47,303 bases of DNA, taken from the NCBI GenBank assembly GCA_037444775.1, contig JBBILU010000008.1:1-47303 (forward strand). The letters run 5' to 3'. This document shows, piece by piece, positions 1 through 10,274 of the stretch (positions are counted from its first letter, which is position 1; each line of letters starts with the position of its first letter). The notes below the pieces were generated by a model. That model did no database searches, was not told the DNA's origin, and worked only from the letters and a program-made list of their open reading frames with translations. Made by a program: the position numbers and the translations under genes. This DNA is from JBBILU01 sp037444775 (lineage in GTDB: Bacteria; Patescibacteriota; Gracilibacteria; BD1-5; UBA6164).

Positions 1-23
1 TTATTTAATAACAAAACTAAAAA

Positions 24-776
24 ATGCTGAAAAAAACGGCCGATATAACAATTAAAACTTTGATAGTTTTATCAATTTGACTTTGAATTCTTACTTTTAT
101 TAAACCAGAATTAATAAAAGATCTTTTGTCTTGGATAAAAGAAGTCGTAAATTCTTTATGATATTGGAATTATTTAATAATTTTTGTTAGTAGTTTAATA
201 GAAAGTTTTCCAGTGCTTTGAGTTGTTATTCCTTGACAAAATATTTTATTGGTAGTTTGATGATTTTTTGCTGAAATAAGTAAAATAAATTTAATTTATG
301 TAATAATTGTAACTTCTATTTGAGCTATTCTATGAAATTTTATTTGATTTTATCTTTGAAAAGTTTATTGAGATGAATTTTTTAAAAAATATTGACTTTT
401 GTTTTGAATTTGAGAAACTGAAGTGAAATATTTGAAAAAGTGAATAGAAAAATGGTGAGCTTGGGGAATAATATTTGGAAAATTTCATAATTTAACAAGA
501 GCTTTTGTTCCTTTTATAGCTTGAACAATGTGAATGAAAAGCAAAATATTTATGATTTATAATGTGATTGGTTCCATAATTCGGGCAATCATAATGATAA
601 TTTTATGAACAATTTTTGCATCTTATTATGAAAAAATTGTTGATAATTTTGGAAAAATAATGATTTGAATTCTTTTGATTTGAGCTTTTTATATTTATAA
701 ATTTAAGAAAAAGGAATTTATGCAATATATGGATGAAAAAAATAAAGAAATTGATAAGAAAATGTGAGGTAAATAA
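24..776 (+). CDS. DedA/SNARE-associated family membrane protein
   Basis: 250 aa with TGA read as Gly; a TAA at 18-20 in the same frame makes this the first usable ATG. DedA proteins are polytopic membrane proteins implicated in lipid or lipid-carrier flipping and proton-linked homeostasis. Seen: the family motif with Glu60 and PGQ (60-72), and the HNLTRAFVPFIAG segment (155-167) with the family Arg159 and Pro163. The next conserved segment YNVIGSII is followed by a CGG codon (582-584, codon 187) exactly where DedA proteins carry a conserved Trp, so CGG probably means Trp here. First gene of a plus-strand run; 53 bp before the next gene, including a 13-bp tandem repeat. Family assignment is firm; substrate unknown. 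Confidence 0.9.
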
Positions 777-815
777 TTTTAATTTAATATTTTAATTTAA
801 TATTTTAATTTAATA
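777..815. repeat. 3 x 13-bp perfect tandem repeat
   Basis: Three exact copies of ttttaatttaata start immediately after the DedA stop codon and end 14 bp before the antiporter start. It fills most of the intergenic space; likely replication slippage. Confidence 0.9.
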
Positions 816-829
816 ACTTTTTAATCTTT

Positions 830-1768
830 ATGGTACAAAGTATAATATTTCTAGTAGTATGATTTGTTTTACTTATAAAATGAGCTGATTTACTTGTGGA
901 ATGAGCTTGATCTGTTGCTAAAAGAATGTGAATTTCTACTATGATAATTTGATTAACAGTTGTTGCTTTTTGAACTTCTGCACCAGAATTTATTGTAAGT
1001 TTTATGTCAGCATTAGAATGAAAATGAGATTTAGCTATTTCAAATGTTGTTTGAAGTAATATAACTAATATTGCTTTAATTTTGGGGATTACTTCAATTT
1101 TATATCCTATTTTTATGCCAAAAGATACAGTAAAGAAAGAAATACCTATAGCTTTATTATCTTGTTTTTTATTATCTTTTTTACTTTCAGATGGTAAATT
1201 AAATTATATAGATTGAATTATCTTTTTAATAGTTTTTTCATTATTTTTATACTATATTTACCAAAGTGCAAAAAAATCTAGGAATTCATTTATAAATGAA
1301 GAAATTGTAAAGATGTCAACTATGAAATCGGTTATTTTTGTTATTCTATGACTTGGTTGACTTATTTTTTGATGAAAACTTATTGTTGATAATGCAGTTA
1401 GTATAGCACAAACTTTTTGACTTTCTAATGCTTTTATTTGAGTAACTATAGTTGCTATTTGAACTAGTTTACCAGAACTTGCTTCAAGTGTTATGGCAGC
1501 ATTAAAAAAAGATACAAATATGGCTTTATGATGAATAATCTGATCTAATATTTTTAATATATTATGGATTTTAGGTTTCCCAGCTTTATTTGCTGGAATG
1601 AATGCTTATAGTTGAATTTCTGTTGATTTATGAATTATGACATTTTTGAGTGCAGTATTATTAGTTTTTGCTTTTTCTTGAGAAAAATATATGTTAACTA
1701 AAATAAATTGATTTATATTGGTTTCTATCTATTTTGGATATTTAAGTTATTTAATTTATAATTTATAA
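830..1768 (+). CDS. Calcium/sodium (cation) antiporter, CaCA family
   Basis: 312 aa polytopic membrane protein with the internal duplication of the YrbG/CaxA-type K+-dependent Na+/Ca2+ exchanger family. The two signature motifs are GTSAPE (48-53) and GTSLPE (211-216), whose acidic residues bind Ca2+ in characterised exchangers. Each is followed by a VGSN or IGSN segment (GSNI) typical of the alpha repeats. Several of these glycines are TGA. Length matches the bacterial family (about 310-330 aa). Lies between the DedA gene and the YgjV-like gene, 3 bp before the latter, so co-transcription is likely. Role inferred: Ca2+ extrusion. Confidence 0.92.
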
Positions 1769-1771
1769 GAA

Positions 1772-2371
1772 ATGCTAGATTATATAATAAATTTACCTAA
1801 CTTAATAATAGAACTTTTTTTAAAAAATCCTTTAGCTCAAAGTATTTGAATAATTGCTTTTTTGATTTCTATAATAAATTTTTCATTTATGAAATGAAGA
1901 AATTTTATTTGGGGAACTTTAATAGCTTCTCTTTTTTGGGGATTAAATTTCTTTTTTCTTTGAGCTTTTGCTGCTGCTTATATTAATTTTGTTGATGTTT
2001 TCAAAAATGCAGCAGCTTTAATTTGGAAAAAATCAAAAAAAGCTCTAATTTTATTTTTAATAATTTATATTTTAATTTGAATTTGGAACTTTTTGTGAAT
2101 TAATTTTTCGTTTGAAACATACAAAATTACTTTTTGACAAATAAGTTATTTATCTTTAATTCCAACTTTCACAGCACTATTATCAACTTATTTAGTTTTT
2201 AAAACTACTTGAGTAAAAATGAAAGCTTGATTTTTAGTAGTTGTGGCAACTTGGCTTATTTATAATATTTATTTTTGAAATATTTGATGAGTTTTAACAG
2301 ATCTTAGTTTATGAATTGCTTGAATTTATTGAATAATAAGAGATTTGAAACATGAAAGAAAAACTACCTAA
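1772..2371 (+). CDS. YgjV-like inner-membrane protein
   Basis: 199 aa, about six hydrophobic segments. The first 75 residues (a hydrophobic helix, MKGRN turn, then WGLNFFFLGA and a following N..K) look like the YgjV family of bacterial inner-membrane proteins, whose function is not established. Starts 3 bp after the antiporter stop, and its last 20 bp overlap the methyltransferase start (2352), so this is a tightly packed operon. Family call rests on pattern memory only; it could be another small multi-pass protein. Confidence 0.6.
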
Positions 2372-3365
2372 ATATTTAATAGAGAATTTAGAAAATATTT
2401 ACTCTAAAGAAGAAATTGAACTAATTCTAAAAGCTTTTAATACAGAAAAAAATATTTCTTTTAGAGTTTTACAAAAAGATTTAGATTTATCTTGTATAAA
2501 CTTTTGAACTTTAGAAAAAGTAGATTTTTTAGAAAATTCTTATATTTTGAAAAATGCTATAGAAAGACAAATTTGGGATTTAGAAATTTATAAATCCTGA
2601 AAAATTTATCTTCAAAGTGTTTCTAGCCAAATACCAGTCAATTTTTTCTCAAATTACTTATCTCTCTCTTCTAAGGAGAGGGGAGAGGGAAGTAATATTC
2701 TTGATGCGACAGCTGCTCCTTGATGAAAAACTTCGCAATTATCACAAAAATTTCCAAATGCAAAAATTTATGCTTTTGAAAGAAGTAAAGTTAGATTTGA
2801 AAAAATGCTTTGTAATCTGAAAAAGATGAATATACAAAATGTCATCCCGATAAATGATGATGTTTGTAATTTGCAAAAACATTTTTGTCTTGAAGATTTT
2901 GAATGATTTGATTATGTTCTTGTTGATGCACCTTGTTCTAGTGAGGGAAAAATTAAATTTTATAATGAAAAATCTTATAAAAATTTAGATGAAAAATCTA
3001 ACAAATTTTATTACAATATTCAGAAAAATATTTTAAATTCAGTAATTCCATATTTAAAAATTGGTGGAGAATTAATTTATTCAACTTGCACAATTTCTCC
3101 TTTAGAAAATGAATGAATTAGTCATTTTATTTTGAGCAATTTTTGAGATTTGAAAGTAGAAGAGATAAATCTTTCTGCCTTCGGCATCCCCCTTATTAAG
3201 GGGGATAATACTATTGGAAATAGCAAAAATATCTTCAAACCTTGAATAAAATCTTTTTGAAAAACTGTTTTTAGAAAAGATTGTGAAAAAACTTTGAGAA
3301 TTTTACCAAGTGAAATTACAGAATGATTTTATATTGCAAAATTCAAAAAATATGAAAAAATCTAA
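2352..3365 (+). CDS. RsmB/NSUN-type cytosine-C5 RNA methyltransferase
   Basis: 337 aa SAM-dependent methylase of the Fmu/NOL1/NOP2/Sun family, expected to make m5C in rRNA. Seen: SAM motif DATAAPGGKTS (118-128), DAPCSSEG with Cys195 (192-199), and STCTISPLENE with Cys246 (244-254); the two cysteines are the family's catalytic pair. No N-terminal NusB domain, so it is shorter than E. coli RsmB. Odd: two palindromic elements are translated in frame, one just before the SAM motif (about residues 102-114, reading SSKERGEG) and one near 275-286 (AFGIPLIKGD). Overlaps the upstream gene by 20 bp and the pilin-like gene by 14 bp. Confidence 0.9.
2656..2693 (+). repeat. Family A palindromic element, degenerate, in coding sequence
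   Basis: GC-rich ctctct...ggagaggggagaggga island in the AT-rich methyltransferase gene. Less symmetrical than the other copies but the same ctctcc/ggagag theme. Read in frame without a stop. Confidence 0.6.
3175..3209 (+). repeat. Family B palindromic element inside the methyltransferase gene
   Basis: Perfect 9-bp stem atccccctt/aagggggat (3186-3206, loop att) preceded by gccttcggc. Nearly identical to the copy at 6379-6416. Adds AFGIPLIKGD to the protein. Confidence 0.9.
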
Positions 3366-3762
3366 AAGTGCTTTTTCTTTAATTGAGGTAATTATTGCAT
3401 CAATAATACTTTCCATCACAGTTTTTTGAGTTTACAAATTAATTTGAGAAAATTCAAAACTAATAAATAATTCAGATAAATATAGTGAAAGTTTCACTAT
3501 ATTTAGGAATTTTGAGGAATGTTTGAAAAATAAAATTACAAGTGTTGATTCAAAAAGTATTTGATATGAAGATAAATTAAATTTTTGATCAGATTGAAAA
3601 TCTTGTGAAATATGAGCTTGAAATCAAGTTAAAATAAATAATAAAATTTATATCTTAAATCGGAAAATTTTATCTAAAAATTCAGAAAAAATTAATTTAG
3701 AACTTTCTATTTTTTGAGAGACTTTTTCTACTATGAAAGAAGAATTTATTTTGTATAAGTAA
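3352..3762 (+). CDS. Type IV pilin-like / prepilin protein
   Basis: 136 aa. The N-terminus MKKSKSAFSLIEVII is a class III signal: basic leader, then Phe and a Glu five residues into the mature part, followed by about 20 hydrophobic residues. The usual Gly before the cleavage site is Ala here. The rest is a small polar globular region of unknown specificity (minor pilin or pseudopilin). Overlaps the methyltransferase end by 14 bp, so translation may be coupled. Contains one CGG codon of uncertain reading. No pilus assembly genes are in the window. Confidence 0.75.
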
Positions 3763-3972
3763 ATAAAAATGTTTGTTGGTATTATAGTATACTAACTTGT
3801 AAATCATCATTTATGCTAGTAGAAAACATACTAAATATTTCTTAAACAAATAAATTATGAAAAAAGATGAAGAAATTTATATTGAAGAAGAGCTTAATAG
3901 AATAATTTCCTTATCAAACATTTCTTTCCTCTGTTATACATAAAGTTGCAACATGACAATTAAAAGTTTATT

Positions 3973-4012
3973 AAAAAAAACAACAAATCTAAAAAGATTT
4001 GTTGTTTTTTTT
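3973..4012. terminator. Bidirectional terminator between convergent genes
   Basis: Perfect 10-bp stem caacaaatct/agatttgttg (3981-3990 and 3995-4004, loop aaaa), with an A8 run before and a T8 run after, so it can stop transcription from both sides. The stop codon of the minus-strand RNHCP gene lies in it. Confidence 0.9.
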
Positions 4013-4300
4013 GATAAAATCAGTGTAATTATCATCTGGAGCAATTTTGTTCAAAATTTCTTTCCCACATTTTTTACATTTATGTTTAATCATCCATCAT
4101 TTATTCTTTTTGTAATCTATTCAAATAGGTTTCATAATACCTTCACACTTTGAATTTCTATCTCAAGGAAACTTTTCATCTAAATGTTTACTAAAAAGAC
4201 AAAAAGGACAGTGATTTCTAGCACTTCATTCAGGATGTTTTTTAACTTCTTTTCCACAGTTTTCACAAATAAAGTTTTCGTTTATCATTATAAAAGACAT
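3989..4300 (-). CDS. RNHCP domain protein
   Basis: 103 aa, named for its RNHCPFC motif (about residues 28-34), which is visible. Further CxxC pairs are CENCG near the N-terminus and CKKCGK near residues 75-80, so a double zinc-ribbon fold is likely. Function of the family is unknown. Starts at the ATG complementary to 4298-4300; an internal ATG four codons later is possible. Its TAG stop is inside the bidirectional terminator. A 48-codon stop-free stretch lies directly upstream (4307-4453) but has no visible start codon. Confidence 0.85.
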
Positions 4301-4546
4301 ATTTTTTTAGTTTAAATGTTCAAAAATAAAATGCAAAGCACTTCAAAGTTCTTCATTTTCAATTTTTATTCAAATTGGTTTTTCTTTGAAAGTGATAATA
4401 TAAAGAGATTTTCCAATAAGATATATATTTATTGCTGAATTTCAAGCTGGAGTTTATAATAAGTTTTTTTGAAAAAAAATTTTACTAAAAGATAAAAAAA
4501 GCTAAACTTATTTTTAATGAAAAATATTTTTTAAAATTCCAAAAAT

Positions 4547-5848
4547 ATGAGCCAAACTATTATTTGTCCAAACTGTAAAACAGTTATTGATTTAGATAAA
4601 CTTTTAGAAGAAAGATTTAAACATAAACTTGATGAACAAAAAATTGCTTTAGAACAAGAACAAGAAAAACTAAGAAAAGAATTTGAAAAAACTCTTGAAG
4701 AAAAAACTCTTGAAATGAGGCAGAAAGCTCTTGAATTTGCCAAAGCAGAAACAGAGAAACAAGCTAAAAAAGATGCTCTTGAAATGCAAGATTTAAAAAA
4801 TAGATTGCTTGAAGAAGAAAAAAAACAAGAACTTTTCCAAAAACAAGAGTTAGAAATGAGAAAAAAACAAAGAGAATTAGAAGAAAAAGCAAAAAATGCT
4901 GATTTTGAAATGCAAAAAAAACTAGATGAAGAAAGAAAAAAAATAAGTGAACAATTTGAAAAAGAAGCACAAATAAAACAAAAAGAGTTGGAAAAACAAA
5001 TGGCAGAAACTCAAGCTTTTGCTTTGGAAAAACAACTTTTTGAACAAAGAAAAAAAGATGAAGAAGCAAGAAAAAAAGAACAAGAAGAATTTAGAAAAAA
5101 AGAATTAGAATATTTGAAACAACAAGAACAAATGAAAAGAGCTCTTGATGAAGCTAAAAGAAAGGCAGAGCAGGGAAGTATGCAAATTCAGTGAGATGTG
5201 CAAGAAGAAGATTTGAAATTGGCTTTGAGTCAAGCTTTCCCTATTGATAGAATTGATGATGTAGCAACATGAGTGAAATGAGCAGATTTAATTCAAACTG
5301 TGCATAATAATTTGGGACAAAAAGCTTGAACAATTATTTGGGAATCAAAAAATACAAAATCTTGGCAAGATGCTTGGATTATGAAACTTAAAGATGACAA
5401 GCTTAAAGTAAATGGAAATTTGGCAATTTTAGTAACAGCAGTTTTGCCAAAAGATATTAAACATTTTTGAGTAATTGATGATATAATGGTTTGTTCTCCA
5501 GAATATGCTATTGCTATTGCTGGAATTTTGAGAGACAAATTGCTTTCTGTTTTCAAAATTGAAAAGTCTTTGCAGTGAAAAGATATGAAAATGGAAATGT
5601 TGTATTCTTATTTATCAAGTCAAGAATTTAGTAGCAAAATTAATATGATGGTTGATGTGTTTTCAGAACTAAAATCTGGAATAGATCAAGAAAGAAGAGC
5701 TATGGAAAAAAATTGGAAAAAAAGAGAAAAAGATTTAGAAAGAGCTACTTTTGCTATCACAGGAATGTATTGAGAATTAGAAAGTCTTATGTGACAAGCC
5801 TTACCTTGAGCTGAAAGATTAAGTTTGGAAAGTGGAGAAGAAGACTAA
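4547..5848 (+). CDS. DUF2130 coiled-coil protein
   Basis: 433 aa. Starts with a short zinc-binding motif (Cys7 and Cys10), followed by a very long charged helix rich in Glu, Lys and Gln (about 20-215) predicted to be a coiled coil, then a C-terminal DUF2130 domain (about 217-433). The latter includes GADLIQTV and the IIWESKNTKSW segment, which resembles the nuclease-like fold core of that family. Role unproven; the fold suggests a DNA-associated protein. Stands alone between the divergent RNHCP gene and a hydrolase gene. Glycines in the C-terminal domain are often TGA, which truncates it under the standard code. Confidence 0.85.
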
Positions 5849-5923
5849 AAATAATTTTAAAAATATGGAAAAAGAAATTTTTGATAGTTGGAATTAATTA
5901 AAAAAATTATTAAAACAAAAATT

Positions 5924-6748
5924 ATGCTAGAAAAAAATATAAAAGTTTGAGAAATAGAAGTTTTTTATAAAGAATTTTGAGAAAAAAATAGAGAAACTAT
6001 TTTAATATTGCACGGTTGGTGAGGAAAATCAGATTCTTGGATAAATTTTTCTGAAATTCTTGAAAAAAATAACTTTAGAGTAATTATTCCAGATTTACCT
6101 TGATTTGGAAAAACCAAATTAAAAAGAATTTTTGATTTAAATGATTATGCAAATTTAATTCAAAGTTTTTGTTTAGAATTAAATTTAAAAGATTTTATTT
6201 TATGGGGACATAGCAACGGGTGAGCAATTTCAATAAAACTAGCAAATAAAAATTCTCTAAAAATAGAAAGACTTGTTTTGAACAATTCAGCTTGAATTAG
6301 AAATGATAAAAAAAGAAGTTTCAAAAGAAAAGTTTTGTGATTTTTGAAGAAAATATTGTGAAAAACTTCAATAAAAAATCCCCCTGCCTTTGGCATCCCC
6401 CTTATTAAGGGGGATAAGTGAAAAATTTGGGGTTTTAGGGAAAAACTTAGAATACTTTTTTACAAATTAATCTGATGACAAGATTATTTAAATGCTGAAA
6501 AAGATCCTAGTTTAAAATGAACTTATTTGAATATGATTTCTTCAGATTTGCAAGAAGAAATAAAAAAAATAGAGCTTGATACTCTACTTATTTGGTGAGA
6601 AAAAGATACTTATACTCCACTTTTTGATGGAAATCTTATGAGAAGTTTTATAAAAAATTCTAAAATCAAAGTGTTATTTTGACAAAAACATTGAATTCAT
6701 ATTCATAATCCAGAACTTTTAGCTAAAACTTTTTTAGATGAAATTTAA
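5924..6748 (+). CDS. Alpha/beta hydrolase
   Basis: 274 aa. Oxyanion-side motif LHGWGG near residues 29-34, nucleophile elbow GHSNGG with Ser97, acid WGEKD with Asp228, and a His in KHGIHIH (256-261), giving a complete Ser-Asp-His triad. Substrate unknown; esterase or lipase-type hydrolysis is inferred. Odd: a family B palindromic element is translated in frame at about residues 152-165 (PPAFGIPLIKGDK), in the cap region where insertions are tolerated. Start context AAATT-ATG, no Shine-Dalgarno motif. Confidence 0.88.
6379..6416 (+). repeat. Family B palindromic element inside the hydrolase gene
   Basis: Perfect 9-bp stem atccccctt/aagggggat (6394-6414) preceded by gcctttggc. Read in the same frame (AFGIPLIKGD) as the copy in the methyltransferase at 3175-3209. 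Confidence 0.92.
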
Positions 6749-6830
6749 AAAAATTAATAAAAATTAATAAAAACTTTCAAAAATAAATTTTTTCTTATAA
6801 TAGAGAAAATTTATTTTTTTATTATTAATT

Positions 6831-8498
6831 ATGGCAATAGACTATATTTGGCTTCTTTTACTTATAATTTTACCTCTTTTTTATAAAATATCTTTTTGGT
6901 CTTTTCTGATTCAGCTAAAAGAATACAGAATTGATAGAATAAAAGAATATATAAAAACTCCTCAATGAAACCATGCTTTATTTAATTTTTGGTTTATTAT
7001 AGAACTTTGTTTACTTATTTATGCAATTACAATTTTTTTTAATTCAAGACTTGAAATTTTAGTTTATCCAGCTTTTTTTTATTTTTTGATTTTTCAAAAT
7101 ATTTTTGTTTTATGAAAAATATTTAGGAAAAAGTTAATTTTACCAAAAAAGACTTGAAGATTAGTTTTGACTTTAATATTAACCTATTTATTTATTATTT
7201 CATTGTTTTTTGTAATTTATTTTACATATGTTTCAATTTGATTTTTTTATGTTTTTCTGATTAGTATTTTACTTTTCCCATATTTATTTATTTTTCTTTC
7301 TGTTTTTCTTAGTCTTCCAATTGTTGTTTATAAAAAAAGAAAAGTTATAAATTTGGCTATTTCTAAAGCAAAAATATTTGATGATGCAATAAAAATTTGA
7401 ATAACTTGAAGTTATTGAAAATCTAGTGTAAAAGAATTTTTAAGTCAAATTCTTGAAACAGTTTGAAATACAGTAAAAACTCCAGAAAATATTAATACAG
7501 AATTATGAATTAGTGATTTAATAATAAAAAAATCAAAAAAAGTTTTAGAAAAACCAATTGACTTTTTTGTAGCAGAGATGGGAGCTTACAAATTATGAGA
7601 AATAGAAGATTTATGAAAAATAGTTAATCACAAATATTGATTTTTAACAGCAATTTGAAACCAACATTTAGCATTATTTTGAAATATAGAAAATACAAAA
7701 AAAGGTAAATTTGAAATAGCTCAAAAAGTTATTGAGAATGATGGAATTCTTTATATAAATTGGAATAATGAAAATATTCGTGATTTTTATGAAAAAAATA
7801 TTTCAGAATTACCAAATACGATTAAATATTATTTGTGAAAAATAAGCCATATTTATTGATGAAAAAATTCTTTGAATACAACTTTGAATAATTCAGATTT
7901 TGCTATTTCTGAAATTATTGAAGTAAATAATTGAATTACAGAATTTAATATGCTTTATAAATGAGAAATGCTGAATTTTAAAACAAATCTTGTTTGAGAA
8001 CATAATATTTTGAATATTACTTGAATTTTGGCTTTTTGTATGGATATTTGAATAGAACAAGAATCTTTAAAAAATGCTTTGATTTCTATGAAAATGCCAA
8101 AAGATACTTTAGAAATTTCAAAAAAAGTTTTTGAATGAAATTCTTTAGAAACAATTTTTATAAACGATTCTTATAACTTGAGTGAAGATTGACTTTTGGC
8201 TTGATTACAAGTTTTAAATAGTTTTGAATGAGAAAAAATTTTGGTAATTGATGATATTTTAGAACTCGGAAAAGATGCAAAAAATATTCATTTTGAGCTT
8301 TGAGAAATGATTGCTAGAAATTTACTTGCCTATAAAGTTTTGTATGTTTGAAGTAATTATAAAAAATATTTTATAAATTGACTTTTGAAATGAGCTTTTG
8401 ACAAACATAATATTTTAAAAAAGATAGATAAATTAAAGTGATGAGAAGTTATTTTATTTGAAGGAAGAAATAGTAAGTGAATTATGGAAAGACTTTAA
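6831..8498 (+). CDS. Membrane-anchored Mur ligase (MurF-like)
   Basis: 555 aa. Residues 1 to about 170 contain several hydrophobic segments, then a Mur-ligase ATPase domain begins with the P-loop GITGSYGKSS (190-199, Lys197). It continues with the TPENINTELGIS segment, an AEMGAYKLGEI segment and a GNQHLALFG segment typical of MurF-type UDP-MurNAc-tripeptide:D-Ala-D-Ala ligases, followed by central and C-terminal Mur domains. Known of the family: ATP-dependent amide-bond formation in peptidoglycan precursor synthesis. The N-terminal membrane domain is unusual compared with soluble E. coli MurF and implies work at the membrane. A TATAAT at 6796-6801 is a likely -10 site. Followed 16 bp later by a DegT-family gene. 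Confidence 0.85.
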
Positions 8499-8514
8499 TA
8501 TTTTAATAAAAATT

Positions 8515-9780
8515 ATGCTAAAAACTATAAATGCTCAATTTTTAACAACAATCAACTTAAAAATATTTTTGAGAACTTTATTTTTGCTAACTTTTTGACT
8601 TTCTAAACTAAGATATTGAAAAGATACTGAAAAATTAGAAGAACTCTTTTTAGAAAAAATATGAAAAAAAGAAAGCAAAATAATTAGTTTTTATAATGCT
8701 CGTAGTTCGATTTTTCACTCTTTGAAAATTCTTGATTTGAAAGAAACTGATGAAGTAATAGTTTCTTGATTCACTTGTGTTAGTGTTGTTAATGCTGTTT
8801 TGCAAACTGGAGTAAAAATAAAATATTGTGATATAGAAAAAGAATCTTTAAATATGGATTTATGAATTTTAAAAAGTCTTATAAATGACGATACAAAAGC
8901 AATAATAATCCAACATACTTTTTGAAATTATTGTGATTTCTCAGAAATTTCAAAAATAGCTAAAGAAAGAAATATTTATATTATTGAAGATTCTGCACAT
9001 TTAATTGATTGTAGAGATAAAAAATCTTTTGTCTCTACAACAATTACAACAAATTCTGATTTCACGATTTATTCAACTTGAAGAGATAAGGTAATTTCTT
9101 CTGTAACTGGAGGTTTTTTAGTAATTCATAATAAAGAATTTTTTTCTAAAATTTCAGAAATTAAGAAAAAGCTTAGACCAGTTTCAAAAATTTTAGCTTT
9201 AAAAAATCTTTTTTATAATCTTGTGGCTTACAAATCATATCTTTTTTATAATATTTTTGGACTTTGAAAAATAATTATGCATTTATCTGTTAAATTAAAT
9301 TTAATTCCAAAAATTCTTGAAAAAAAAGAAAAAGAATGCAATTCAGAAGATTTTTATTATATGCTTCCAAATTCTTTGGCTTATTTATGAAAAAAAGAGT
9401 TAAAAATTCTAGAAAAACAAAATTCTCATAGATTAGAATTAGCAAAAATTTATAAACAAAATTTTGATAAAGATAATTTTTGAATTATAAAAAAACAAGT
9501 TTTTTCTGAATGAATTCCTTTTGGATATGCTATTTTACTTGAAGAAAATTTTAAAGAACTATACAATTTTTTAAAAATTCATCATATTTATCTTTGAATT
9601 TTTTGGTCTTGAATAAATATTGCTCCAAACTGAACAGATTTAGCAAACTGCAAATATGAACTTTGAACTTGTAAAGTTGCCGAAGAAGTTTCAAAAAAAT
9701 TGATAATTTTTCCAAATCATTATCAAACAACAGAAAAAGATTTAGATTTAATTTTTAAAGTTTTAGAAAAGTTTGAGTAA
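8515..9780 (+). CDS. DegT/DnrJ/EryC1-family aminotransferase-like protein
   Basis: 421 aa with a PLP-enzyme fold type I pattern: NARSSIFHSL near the start, VSGFTCVSVVNAV, TKAIIIQHTFGN, IIEDSAHL and the lysine region STGRDKV (Lys192), where this family forms the Schiff base. Members usually transaminate keto-sugars for envelope glycans. Downstream of the Mur ligase by 16 bp, so a role in cell-surface sugar or wall synthesis is inferred. Hydrophobic patches near residues 230-260 are unusual for the family. Ends just before a strong terminator. Confidence 0.82.
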
Positions 9781-9804
9781 AAACAGCATTAATTCATTAT
9801 AAAA

Positions 9805-9842
9805 TATAAAAAGGTTTTGTTTTAAAACAAAACCTTTTTATA
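9805..9842. terminator. Bidirectional terminator
   Basis: Near-perfect palindrome tataaaaaggttttgtttt and its complement, centred at 9823/9824 with A and T runs on its flanks. Ends the MurF-DegT operon; also contains the stop codon of the minus-strand 49-aa gene. Confidence 0.85.
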
Positions 9843-9987
9843 TTAGAGTAAGTAATTCCTTTTGTTCTGATTTACTTAAATATCAGACATATCTCAAAAA
9901 TGATAATTTTTCACTTTCTCAAAGTAATTGGGAATTAGATATTCTATCAAGTAAAAAAGAGTCAATTATTATATTTCTTTTTTTCAT
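9838..9987 (-). CDS. Small hypothetical protein (49 aa)
   Basis: 49 aa acidic-basic helical protein, starting MKKRNIIIDSFLLDRIS and containing one TGA-Gly in LLGESEKL and one in YVGYLS. No family recognised. Its stop codon sits inside the terminator hairpin, as for other convergent genes here, and a plausible minus-strand promoter lies about 130 bp upstream (10118-10146). These two points argue that it is a real gene. Could be a DNA-binding or antitoxin-like peptide, but nothing shows this. Confidence 0.5.
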
Positions 9988-10117
9988 AGTATCTAAATTA
10001 TGGAAATAATAATTGCTTTCTACTGAGAATTTTTAACACACTAAGAAATCTTTTAGAACTTACATTTGTTTTTAAATTTTTTTGTAAAAGTAGTTTTCTT
10101 CAAAATTTCTAATATAT

Positions 10118-10146
10118 ATTAGAACACAAAAATAGCATTATGTCAA
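10118..10146 (-). promoter_or_regulatory. Putative sigma-70 promoter
   Basis: On the minus strand TTGACA (10141-10146), 17-bp spacer, TCTAAT (10118-10123). Would drive the 49-aa gene with a leader of about 120 nt. Confidence 0.5.
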
Positions 10147-10274
10147 GAGCTTATAAAATTATAATTTTATTTTGTTAAATTAAGTAATAATAAACCCTAT
10201 AAATAAATAAAAACTTGCTTTTAAAATTATTTTTTATAAACTTTGTTTTAGTTTATTTTATAATAAAAAGTCTT

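Noticed and set aside
3857..3943. 28-codon frame MKKDEEIYIEEELNRIISLS... on the plus strand
   Set aside because: Short, no homology recognised, no promoter of note; may be the start of a truncated gene.
4307..4453. 48-codon stop-free frame on the minus strand directly upstream of the RNHCP gene
   Set aside because: It reads like protein (LIGKSLYIITFKEKPIGIKI) but no ATG, GTG or TTG start is visible after the upstream TAA; may be a remnant.
4531..5069. Minus-strand frames opposite the DUF2130 gene
   Set aside because: Shadows of the Lys/Glu-rich coiled-coil; Phe/Leu-rich and without start context.
10215..10274. TTG start extending the AI-2E family protein by 20 residues
   Set aside because: The ATG at 10275 gives a normal-length protein; the extension has no supporting signal, though it is not excluded.
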